A stretch of 6,336 nucleotides of DNA from Bacteroidales bacterium (GTDB lineage: Bacteria > Bacteroidota > Bacteroidia > Bacteroidales > UBA932), in assembly GCA_017556665.1 (NCBI GenBank), contig JAFYMJ010000272.1:1-6336 (forward strand), in the 5' to 3' direction. Positions 1-6,336 of the stretch are shown in pieces (position 1 is the first letter of the stretch; the number at the start of each line of letters is the position of its first letter). A program made the translations under genes and the position numbers. The notes beneath the pieces were generated by a model, which was given only the letters and a program-made list of their open reading frames with translations, was not told the DNA's origin and did no database searches.

Positions 1-1
1 C

Positions 2-277
2 ACTATGCCATTTGACATGACTTCTTGCACTGGAGGAATTGCTGGAGTAATAAGATCGAATGGAGTAATTAAGGGTGGATGTACCAATAAAGGCAATATA
101 ATTCCTGGCAGTCATCAATATGGCAGCACAACATACGACGGTTCTCTTGTAGGATATTCTGTTCACAATTCTACAACAATCTGTACATGCACTAAAGATG
201 AAAGCGGAAGTATTCTAAGCTTAATAGGCGGTGGATATAATACTCTTAAAGAAGATTCATCTTGTACTGCTCATTAG
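2..277 (+). CDS. C-terminal fragment of a GLUG-repeat-like surface or secreted protein (5' end outside window)
   Basis: This is the final 91 codons of a reading frame that is open to the left edge, ending in TAG at 275-277. The ATG at 5-7 is probably internal, because the frame continues upstream of it and the repeat pattern is already under way. The sequence shows two degenerate Gly-rich repeat units. The first has GGIAGVI followed by CTNKGNI, and the second has GSLVGYS followed by CTCTKDESGSI. This matches the 'GG(I/L)(V/A)G... C.N.G.(I/V)' rhythm of GLUG-type repeats, which in Bacteroidota are common in large exported adhesin-like proteins. The tail after the last repeat ends in IGGG, a short polar stretch, one more cysteine and a terminal histidine. 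No sortase signal, membrane helix or obvious type IX secretion domain is visible. Four cysteines lie in these 91 residues. The family call is by pattern only. The function is unknown, although adhesion or glycan contact is typical for such proteins. Confidence 0.6.
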   Translation, partial: TMPFDMTSCTGGIAGVIRSNGVIKGGCTNKGNIIPGSHQYGSTTYDGSLVGYSVHNSTTICTCTKDESGSILSLIGGGYNTLKEDSSCTAH

Positions 278-295
278 TGTCAATATGCTATAACA

Positions 296-333
296 AGAAT
301 AAGGGTGGCTAAAAATAGTCACCCTATTCTTTT
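296..333 (+). terminator. Intrinsic (Rho-independent) terminator of the upstream gene
   Basis: Bases 296-311 pair with 316-330 around an AAAA loop (312-315). The stem has about 15 base pairs, including one G-U pair (308/319) and a single bulged A at 301 or 302. Its core is GGGTGGC against GTCACCC. The 3' arm runs directly into TTTT (330-333). It begins about 20 bases after the TAG of the upstream gene, which fits termination of that gene and isolates it from the glycosidase. On the opposite strand the hairpin is not followed by a good U-tract, so it looks unidirectional. Confidence 0.85.
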
Positions 334-368
334 GCCAAATATTAGTGGTTGATAACTTGTTGAAACAA

Positions 369-387
369 AATTATATATGATATAATT
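369..387. repeat. Perfect 8-bp inverted repeat with 3-bp spacer in the glycosidase leader
   Basis: AATTATAT (369-376) is followed by ATG and then ATATAATT (380-387), an exact 19-base palindrome with an odd centre at 378. It lies between the terminator and the glycosidase gene, about 50 bases before the chosen start. Size and position would suit a dimeric regulator. The arms are entirely A/T in an A/T-rich leader, so chance is a real alternative. No T-tract follows, so it is not a terminator. Confidence 0.35.
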
Positions 388-388
388 A

Positions 389-418
389 TTTGTTGCAAAT
401 AGAGTATCTTTATGTTTT
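389..418 (+). promoter_or_regulatory. Weak candidate Bacteroidota-type promoter for the GH84 gene
   Basis: TTTG at 389-392 resembles the -33 element of the Bacteroidota primary sigma factor. TATGTTTT at 411-418 matches the -7 consensus TAnnTTTG except for its last base. The gap between them is 18 bases, close to the usual 19-20. Transcription would begin near 425, leaving a leader of roughly 14 bases before ATG 439 and making ATG 412 unusable. A second, poorer pair is TTG 360-362 with TAATTATT 383-390. Both are matches by eye in AT-rich DNA, so the call is tentative. Confidence 0.25.
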
Positions 419-438
419 ATATTCAAAATATACTATAT

Positions 439-2424
439 ATGAAAAACATCTGTGCACTACTTATTGGTATTTTTATATTATTCAGTTCTGGTATTACGGC
501 TCAAGAGAAATATAAAATTTACCCTATTCCACAAGAAAAGGTTTATTCCAAGTTAAAAGCAAGTTTTACACCTATTGTATATGTTGTTTCTGAAAAGGGT
601 ATTGACAAATACACTTGTAACAGATTGACAGATATTTTACAAAAACATAATATTAATGCAGTTTTTACAGACAAACCTAAAGGAGGCAGTTCTGTAATTT
701 ACCTTGGTATTAATGGTTCTGGCCAACAAGCAGATTCTAAAGTAGCAAAACTAAGAATTAAAAGAGATTTGTTTTCTTTACCAAAATATGACAAACATAT
801 TTTAAGTATGTATTCATCGGGAGGGAAAGCACAACTTGTTATTCTTGGTGAGCATACAGATGCAGTCTTTTATGGCTTGGCTACCCTTGAGCAAATGCTT
901 GACAAAGGAACAAGTAATTTACCTTGTGTTACATTCTATGATTATGCAGATGTCCAATACAGAGGTGTGATTGAGGGATATTATGGACTTCCATACAGTC
1001 TTGAAGTTACTGAAGATTTGTTCCGTTTTATGTCCCGATATAAATTGAACATGTATATGTACGGTGCAAAGAGTGATCCATATCATTCAAGATATTGGGA
1101 CAAGGCCTACCCTACCCAGATCAATGAAAGGGAGAAGAGATTTGGCCTTATGACCCAAGATATGATGAAACAGTTGTGCGATGTTGCCAATAAATGTAAA
1201 GTTAATTTTATATGGTCAATCCATCCTGGCCAAAGTTTCACAGAGTTGGGTGAATCTGATGTACTGGAAAGGATAATGTCAAAATTTGAATTGATGTACA
1301 AATTGGGAGTACGTCAGTTTGGCGTTTTTGTAGATGACGTTGGTGTTCCATACGATGATCCTACTTTAAACAAGTGTGCAAACAACCTTACCACATTGCA
1401 GGTTCTTATAGATCAAAAATGGAACACCCCTGGTACTGATGCAGCAGATATGGTTAAACCATTACAATATGTACCCCAATTATATGCATACAGTTGGGTT
1501 AAGCCAGAACTTGCACAAAAATTCTGGCAATCTTTACGTTCTGTACCAGAGAAAGTAAATATATATACAACTGGTAAAAACGTATGGTCGGTACCTAACA
1601 GTACAGACCTTAAAGTTTTGAACGAATATTTGGGACGTCCAGTCTCTTGGTGGTGGAATTACCCTTGCAATGATGTAGATATTACCAAAATTTTTGTAGG
1701 GGATACTTATACCAACTTTGCAGATGAAACTCACATAGACTCCAATTCCCTATTGGAAAGTGATTTGTCTGTAAAAACTGTTATAATTAACCCTATGCAG
1801 CAAGGTGCCCTGTCAAAGATAGCTTTGTTCAGTGTAGGAGATTATACCTGGAACATGAGTTCATTCAATAATATTGCAAGCTGGAAAGAATCACTTAATG
1901 CTGTACTTGGCAGTGAGAAAGCACCAGTTTTTGAGTCAATTGTCCCTTACTTGAGATATTATGATGCAAAATCTCCGTTAGCATCGCTTATTGAGGCATT
2001 TAAAGCCGATTATTCAAAAAATAGTGCAAATGTATCTGGTGAAACTCTTAAAAATGAGCTTAAACGTATAATAAACGCTTGTGAGGTAATTGAAACTCTT
2101 AAAAATTCAAATTCTGCAAGTGATACACTATTTTATGCAGATGTAAGGCCATGGCTTTTAAAACTTAAATCTATGGCAACAAATGCAGATGCAATGGTAT
2201 CAGTCTTATTGTCAAATGAGAACACCAGCTTGGATATTGTTCAATTTGCAAAATGCTGGTCAGCCATTGAAGGGGTAGACAAAAATGATGAGCACAGATT
2301 TGATATCCTTAGAGGAATGGGTTCTGATATTACCCTTTCTGTCCAGACAGCAAAACCTGCAGCAGAATCATTAAAACCATTTATTGACTGGTTACTCAAA
2401 GCAGTGGAAGAGAAATACAAATAA
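439..2424 (+). CDS. Exported GH84 beta-N-acetylglucosaminidase (O-GlcNAcase/hyaluronidase-like family)
   Basis: Predicted exo-beta-N-acetylglucosaminidase, a retaining enzyme that uses the substrate's own 2-acetamido group as nucleophile, acting outside the cytoplasm. I chose ATG 439 (661 aa) over ATG 412 because it begins a clean signal peptide: Lys2, a hydrophobic run 6-15 and a likely cut after ITA at residue 21, with no usable lipobox. Domains in order: GH20b-like N-terminal domain about 25-170; catalytic TIM barrel about 173-460, opening with RGVIEGYYG (175-183); helical region to the end. The catalytic pair is Asp299-Asp300 in FGVFVDDVG. Counterparts of binding residues I recall from B. 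thetaiotaomicron GH84 are present: Gly180, Tyr182, Lys211 (YGAKSDPYH), Tyr349, Thr378, Val382, Trp405, Asn407, Asp412 (WWWNYPCND) and Asn451 (NPMQQ). It is shorter than that roughly 737-residue enzyme and ends after the helical region, without the C-terminal beta-sandwich. Likely substrates are terminal GlcNAc on host glycans; this is inferred. No glycan-uptake genes adjoin it. Confidence 0.93.
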   Translation: MKNICALLIGIFILFSSGITAQEKYKIYPIPQEKVYSKLKASFTPIVYVVSEKGIDKYTCNRLTDILQKHNINAVFTDKPKGGSSVIYLGINGSGQQADSKVAKLRIKRDLFSLPKYDKHILSMYSSGGKAQLVILGEHTDAVFYGLATLEQMLDKGTSNLPCVTFYDYADVQYRGVIEGYYGLPYSLEVTEDLFRFMSRYKLNMYMYGAKSDPYHSRYWDKAYPTQINEREKRFGLMTQDMMKQLCDVANKCKVNFIWSIHPGQSFTELGESDVLERIMSKFELMYKLGVRQFGVFVDDVGVPYDDPTLNKCANNLTTLQVLIDQKWNTPGTDAADMVKPLQYVPQLYAYSWVKPELAQKFWQSLRSVPEKVNIYTTGKNVWSVPNSTDLKVLNEYLGRPVSWWWNYPCNDVDITKIFVGDTYTNFADETHIDSNSLLESDLSVKTVIINPMQQGALSKIALFSVGDYTWNMSSFNNIASWKESLNAVLGSEKAPVFESIVPYLRYYDAKSPLASLIEAFKADYSKNSANVSGETLKNELKRIINACEVIETLKNSNSASDTLFYADVRPWLLKLKSMATNADAMVSVLLSNENTSLDIVQFAKCWSAIEGVDKNDEHRFDILRGMGSDITLSVQTAKPAAESLKPFIDWLLKAVEEKYK

Positions 2425-2517
2425 CATTTGAAATTTTAACTTTAAACAGTTTATATAGTCTTATTTAGATATAATATATTCTTTAAATCAAGCTTAATTT
2501 AGAATAAATTTAAACCA

Positions 2518-3597
2518 ATGAACAAGAAACTTAAATGGGGATTAGTAGCTCTAATCCTGGTATCAGTAGTGGTATGGGGTATTTATTCTCAGTCTCCAGA
2601 GCAAAACAAAGATCTTGTGGCTGCAGGAAGCACACCAAAAGGTGGTGCAAAAAAAAGCATTCTTAATGTTAATGCAGTTATAGTACAACCGCAGACACTT
2701 TCAGATGAAATCTACATTAATGGCAGTTTGCTTCCCGACGAAGAGGTTAACCTCTCTTTTGAAACTTCTGGAAAAATAACTGAAATTAATTTTAAAGAGG
2801 GTTCATATGTAAAGAAAGGTGATTTGCTTGCAAAAGTTAATGATAGAACTCTTCAAGCTCAATTACAAAGACTTACTGTTCAGCTAAAATTAGCTGAGGA
2901 CAGAGTTTACAGACAAAGTACCCTATTGAAAAGGGATGCAGTAAGTCAGGAGGCTTATGAACAGGTTAAAACAGACCTGGCAACTCTAAAAGCAGAGATA
3001 GAGGTTGTAAAAGCAAATATTGCTCTAACAGAACTAAGAGCTCCATTTGATGGTGTAATTGGTTTAAGAGGTGTAAGTGTGGGAACATATGCTTCTCCAT
3101 CTGTTGTAGTTGCAAAACTTACTAAAATTTCCCCTATAAAAGTAGAATTTGCAGTTCCGGAACATTATGCAGATGAGGTTCAAGTTGGTTATAATGTTGA
3201 ATTTTCACTTCCAGGAGAACTGGAGACCTTTAAGGCAAAAGTATATGCTAAAGAGTCAATGATTGACCCTACTACACATACACTTACTGTCAGAGCCCTT
3301 TACAACAACAATTCAGGAGCAGCCCTTGCAGGAAGATATGCATCTGTTAATCTTGAGAAACAAAGAATTGAGAATGCACTTACTGTCCCTTCTGAATCCA
3401 TAGTTCCAGAAATGGGTGTAGACAAGTTATTCTTGTATAAGAATGGTAAGGCACAACCTGTTACTGTTCAAGTTGGTATCAGAACAGATAAGGATGTGCA
3501 GATTGTTAAAGGAATCAAACAGGGTGATACTGTAATTATATCTGGTACTCTTCAGTTAAGAATGGGGCTACCTGTAGTGTTGGACAATATATACTAG
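2518..3597 (+). CDS. RND efflux pump periplasmic adaptor (membrane fusion protein, AcrA/MexA/HlyD-like)
   Basis: This subunit bridges an inner-membrane RND permease and an outer-membrane channel. The protein is 359 aa. An N-terminal hydrophobic helix (about 7-24) follows charged KKLK and has no lipobox cysteine, so the protein is anchored by this helix or secreted, not lipidated. Next come a first lipoyl half (about 74-109, with SGKITEINFKEGSYVKKGDLL), a coiled-coil hairpin (about 110-170), a second lipoyl half (about 171-203, LRAPFDGVIG), a beta-barrel (about 206-280, with PTTHTLTVRA) and a membrane-proximal domain (281-357). The hairpin tip carries R132, L136 and S143, spaced RxxxLxxxxxxS, the RLS motif known from AcrA/MacA-type adaptors to contact TolC. 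The hairpin is roughly 60 residues, somewhat shorter than in AcrA by my recollection. The permease starts 7 bases after the TAG stop, so the two are co-transcribed. The start at 2518 fits the helix position; there is no Shine-Dalgarno, as is usual in this phylum. The exported substrate cannot be read from the sequence. Confidence 0.93.
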   Translation: MNKKLKWGLVALILVSVVVWGIYSQSPEQNKDLVAAGSTPKGGAKKSILNVNAVIVQPQTLSDEIYINGSLLPDEEVNLSFETSGKITEINFKEGSYVKKGDLLAKVNDRTLQAQLQRLTVQLKLAEDRVYRQSTLLKRDAVSQEAYEQVKTDLATLKAEIEVVKANIALTELRAPFDGVIGLRGVSVGTYASPSVVVAKLTKISPIKVEFAVPEHYADEVQVGYNVEFSLPGELETFKAKVYAKESMIDPTTHTLTVRALYNNNSGAALAGRYASVNLEKQRIENALTVPSESIVPEMGVDKLFLYKNGKAQPVTVQVGIRTDKDVQIVKGIKQGDTVIISGTLQLRMGLPVVLDNIY

Positions 3598-3604
3598 GCA
3601 CAAT

Positions 3605-6336
3605 ATGAACATTTCTGAATTAAGTATAAAGCGCCCTGTCCTTGCTACTGTTATGACAGTAATCATTCTTCTGTTTGGAATGATTGGTTATACATATCTG
3701 GGAGTAAGAGAATATCCATCTGTTGATAATCCAATTATTTCTGTGCAGTGCTCTTACGCAGGAGCAAATGCAGATGTTATTGAAAACCAGATAACAGAGC
3801 CTTTAGAGCAAAATATTAACGGTATTCCCGGTATCCGTTCACTTTCAAGTGTGAGCCAGCAAGGTTCATGCAGGATTACAGTAGAGTTTGAGCTCTCTGT
3901 AGATCTTGAAACAGCAGCTAATGATGTTAGAGATAAAGTTTCCAGAGCGCAACGTTTCTTGCCTAGGGACTGTGACCCTCCTACTGTATCAAAGGCTGAC
4001 GCAGATTCGCGACCAATCATTATGGTTGCACTCCAAAGTGACAAACGTTCACTGTTGGAGCTAAGTGAAATTGCAGACTTGACTGTAAAGGAACAATTAC
4101 AGACCATTCCAGATGTAAGTGGTGTGAGCATTTGGGGAGAGAAGAAATACTCAATGAGACTTTGGCTAGACCCAATCAAAATGTCTGGCTATGGCATTAC
4201 CCCTATTGACATCAAGAATGCAGTTGATGCAGAGAATGTAGAGTTGCCGTCGGGAAGTATAGAGGGAAATACAACTGAGCTTACAATAAGAACATTGGGT
4301 TTGATGCATACTGCTCAGCAATTTAACGACTTGATTATTAAAGAGATAGATGGAAAGATTGTAAGATTCAGCGATATTGGTAGAGCTGAACTTGGCCCTG
4401 CTGATATAAAGAGTTATATGAAAATGAATGGCATCCCAATGGTAGGTGTTGTAGTTACTCCACAACCAGGTGCCAATCATATTGACATTGCTGATGCTGT
4501 ATATGAGAGGATGGAGAGGATGCAAAAGGATCTTCCCGATGATGTGAAATACTCTTATGGTTTTGACAATACCAGATTCATCAGAGCTTCAATCAACGAG
4601 GTTAAAGAGACTGTTTATATAGCCTTTATCCTTGTAATTATAATCATCTTCCTATTCTTGAGAGACTGGAGGGTAACATTGGTTCCTTGTATTGTTATAC
4701 CTGTATCTCTGATTGGTGCATTTTTTATAATGTACATTGCAGGATTCTCCATAAACGTTCTCTCTATGCTGGCTGTTGTACTTGCAGTAGGCCTTGTAGT
4801 GGATGACGCTATTGTAATGACAGAAAACATATATGTGAGAATAGAGAAAGGAATGTCACCTAAAGAAGCTGGTATTGAAGGGGCTAAAGAGATTTTCTTT
4901 GCTGTAATTTCAACAACAATCACTTTGGTTGCCGTATTCTTTCCAATTGTCTTTATGGATGGACAGACTGGAAGACTTTTCCGTGAATTCAGTATTGTAG
5001 TCTCTGGAAGTGTTATTATCTCTTCTTTTGCTGCCCTTACTTTTACCCCTATGCTTGCTACAAAACTTTTGGTAAAGAAAGAGAGTAAAAGTAAATTCTA
5101 TATTGCTACAGAGCCTTTCTTTATAGGTTTGAATAATTATTACAACAAATCTCTGAACGCTTTATTGAACGTAAAATGGGTTACTCTTCCTTTTGTTGCA
5201 GTAATGCTTGGTTTGATTGTTTATTTATGGAGTACAATTCCAGCTGAAACAGCTCCTCTCGAAGACCGTTCTCAGATTAACATAAACACCTCTGGAGCAG
5301 AGGGTATTACATATGAATATATAAGGGACTATACAGAAGACATCAACAGACTTGTTGATTCAATTGTCCCTGATGCAAAAGCTGTAACAGCCAGAGTATC
5401 CAGCGGTAGTGGTAACCTTAGCATTATACTAAAAGACATTAAAGAGAGAGATTATTCTCAAATGGATGTAGCTGAGGTCATATCAAGGGAGGTAAGGAAA
5501 AAGACCAACGCCAGAGCATTTGTCCAACAGACATCCTCTTTTGGTGGCCGTAGAGGTGGAATGCCTATTCAGTATGTTCTTCAAACTACAAATATTGAGA
5601 AGCTGCAAGAAGTTTTGCCTACATTCTTAGCCAAAGTGTATGACAATCCTACATTCCAGATGGCTGATGTGAACCTTAAGTTCAGCAAGCCAGAAGTAAG
5701 AATTGAAATCAATAGAGACAAGGCCAACATTATGGGTGTAAGTACCCGTAACCTTGCTCAAGTATTACAATATGGACTAAGTGGTCAAAGAATGGGTTAT
5801 TTCTATATGAATGGAAAACAATATGAGATTCTTGGAGAAATAAACAGACAGCAAAGAAATACCCCAGCAAACCTTAAATCTTTATACATCAGAACTAAAG
5901 ATGGAGAGATGGTACAATTGGATAATCTTGTAGACCTTGTTGGTGGTATTGCACCTCCTAAATTGTACAGATACAACAGATTTGTATCTGCAACAGTTTC
6001 AGCAGGTCTTGCAAAAGGTAAAACAATTGGTCAGGGATTGGATGAGATGGACAAAATTGCAAAGGAGGTACTGGACGATACATTCAGAACTGCATTGTCG
6101 GGAGAATCAAAAGAATACAGAGAGAGTTCTTCTTCACTTATGTTTGCTTTTATTCTTGCCATTGTTCTGATTTACCTTATTCTGGCTGCCCAATTTGAAA
6201 GTTTTAAGGATCCACTTATAATTATGCTTACAGTTCCACTTGCTATTGCAGGTGCACTCATTTTTATGATGTGTACAGGTGTTACAATGAATATTTTCAG
6301 CCAGATTGGAATAATTATGCTTATTGGTCTTGTAGC
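3605..6336 (+). CDS. RND efflux pump inner-membrane permease (AcrB/HAE1-like), 3' end outside window
   Basis: Proton-driven exporter subunit expected to act as a trimer in the inner membrane. The frame is open without interruption from ATG 3605 to the right edge: 910 codons of an expected 1,010-1,050. The start MNISELSIKRPVLATVM is the standard RND opening, and a weak AGG sits at 3596-3598. Segments: TM1 about 12-32; first periplasmic loop to about 330; TM2 336-352; TM3 359-379; TM4 385-407; TM5 431-452; TM6 462-486; TM7 525-543; second periplasmic loop; TM8 844-862; TM9 872-891; TM10 from about 895, cut by the window. TM4 holds Asp400-Asp401 in GLVVDDAIV, equivalent to the AcrB proton-relay pair Asp407/Asp408. 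The partner lysine (AcrB Lys940) would lie just beyond the window. REYPSV, ITEPLEQNINGI and ANDVRDKVSRA place it with multidrug-type HAE1 pumps, not metal exporters. A short SSGSG (599-603) stands where AcrB has its switch loop, and GGRRGGMP (647-654) forms another flexible loop. Substrates are unknown. Confidence 0.95.
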   Translation, partial: MNISELSIKRPVLATVMTVIILLFGMIGYTYLGVREYPSVDNPIISVQCSYAGANADVIENQITEPLEQNINGIPGIRSLSSVSQQGSCRITVEFELSVDLETAANDVRDKVSRAQRFLPRDCDPPTVSKADADSRPIIMVALQSDKRSLLELSEIADLTVKEQLQTIPDVSGVSIWGEKKYSMRLWLDPIKMSGYGITPIDIKNAVDAENVELPSGSIEGNTTELTIRTLGLMHTAQQFNDLIIKEIDGKIVRFSDIGRAELGPADIKSYMKMNGIPMVGVVVTPQPGANHIDIADAVYERMERMQKDLPDDVKYSYGFDNTRFIRASINEVKETVYIAFILVIIIIFLFLRDWRVTLVPCIVIPVSLIGAFFIMYIAGFSINVLSMLAVVLAVGLVVDDAIVMTENIYVRIEKGMSPKEAGIEGAKEIFFAVISTTITLVAVFFPIVFMDGQTGRLFREFSIVVSGSVIISSFAALTFTPMLATKLLVKKESKSKFYIATEPFFIGLNNYYNKSLNALLNVKWVTLPFVAVMLGLIVYLWSTIPAETAPLEDRSQININTSGAEGITYEYIRDYTEDINRLVDSIVPDAKAVTARVSSGSGNLSIILKDIKERDYSQMDVAEVISREVRKKTNARAFVQQTSSFGGRRGGMPIQYVLQTTNIEKLQEVLPTFLAKVYDNPTFQMADVNLKFSKPEVRIEINRDKANIMGVSTRNLAQVLQYGLSGQRMGYFYMNGKQYEILGEINRQQRNTPANLKSLYIRTKDGEMVQLDNLVDLVGGIAPPKLYRYNRFVSATVSAGLAKGKTIGQGLDEMDKIAKEVLDDTFRTALSGESKEYRESSSSLMFAFILAIVLIYLILAAQFESFKDPLIIMLTVPLAIAGALIFMMCTGVTMNIFSQIGIIMLIGLV

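Noticed and set aside
5..7. ATG at 5 as the true start of the first gene
   Set aside because: The frame is open to the left edge, and the repeat pattern implies preceding units, so this methionine is most likely internal.
43..69. Direct repeat TGGAGTAAT at 43-51 and 61-69
   Set aside because: It is 18 bases apart in frame and encodes GVI twice within a Gly-rich repeat protein, so it is explained by coding and not by a mobile or regulatory repeat.
451..453. Cys5 of the GH84 precursor as a lipoprotein cysteine
   Set aside because: It is only five residues from the start and precedes the hydrophobic core, so it cannot be a lipobox cysteine.
1107..1734. Two minus-strand open frames (1107-1301 and 1534-1734)
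   Set aside because: Both lie inside the GH84 catalytic domain, opposite conserved active-site codons, and neither encodes a recognisable protein.
379..2475. Shared 8-mer GATATAAT in both leaders (379-386 and 2468-2475)
   Set aside because: It is A/T-only except for one base in A/T-rich spacers, sits at different distances from the start codons, and has no matching upstream element at a constant spacing.
3754..4179. 141-codon open frame on the minus strand
   Set aside because: It lies wholly inside the permease gene, whose + strand product is a clear RND protein. The minus product is Ser/Thr-rich with no recognisable family, so it is a shadow frame.
4166..4525. 119-codon open frame on the minus strand
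   Set aside because: It is antisense to the permease periplasmic domain, with low-complexity composition and no recognisable motif.
4615..4923. 102-codon open frame on the minus strand
   Set aside because: It is antisense to the permease TM2-TM5 region. Hydrophobic codons read in reverse explain the long open frame.
5937..6170. 77-codon + strand frame with Leu-rich product
   Set aside because: It is an alternate frame of the permease, which remains continuously open in its own frame through this stretch.

Overview
The window looks like chromosomal DNA of a low-GC member of the Bacteroidota, most likely Bacteroidales. Four things suggest this: a GLUG-repeat type surface protein tail, a GH84 glycosidase whose active-site layout matches the Bacteroides thetaiotaomicron enzyme, AT-rich leaders with no or weak Shine-Dalgarno sequences, and an overall AT-rich composition. 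The genus cannot be fixed from the sequence. All convincing genes lie on the + strand.

Layout. (1) Bases 2-277 are the last 91 codons of a gene that begins outside the window, probably a repeat-containing secreted or surface protein. A strong intrinsic terminator (296-333) follows it. (2) An AT-rich leader (about 334-438) contains a perfect 8-bp inverted repeat and a weak Bacteroidota-type promoter match. (3) 439-2424 encodes an exported family GH84 beta-N-acetylglucosaminidase with its catalytic Asp-Asp pair and the other expected substrate-binding residues intact. It lacks the C-terminal beta-sandwich of longer relatives. (4) After a 93-bp AT-rich gap without a clear terminator, 2518-3597 encodes the periplasmic adaptor of an RND efflux pump. 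(5) Seven bases later the inner-membrane RND permease starts at 3605 and runs off the right edge (about 910 of an expected 1,010-1,050 residues).

How they work together. Adaptor and permease form one tightly spaced transcription unit and should build a tripartite proton-driven exporter. The adaptor carries the RLS tip motif that contacts TolC-type outer-membrane channels, so a TolC-like partner is expected, probably downstream of the window. The GH84 enzyme would act in the periplasm or at the surface, removing terminal GlcNAc from host or bacterial glycans. A functional link to the pump is not shown by the sequence. Apart from the left-hand fragment, the gene content belongs to well-known families. 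I do not see evidence for an undescribed system; the points worth checking concern domain loss, loop shortening and the regulatory leader.
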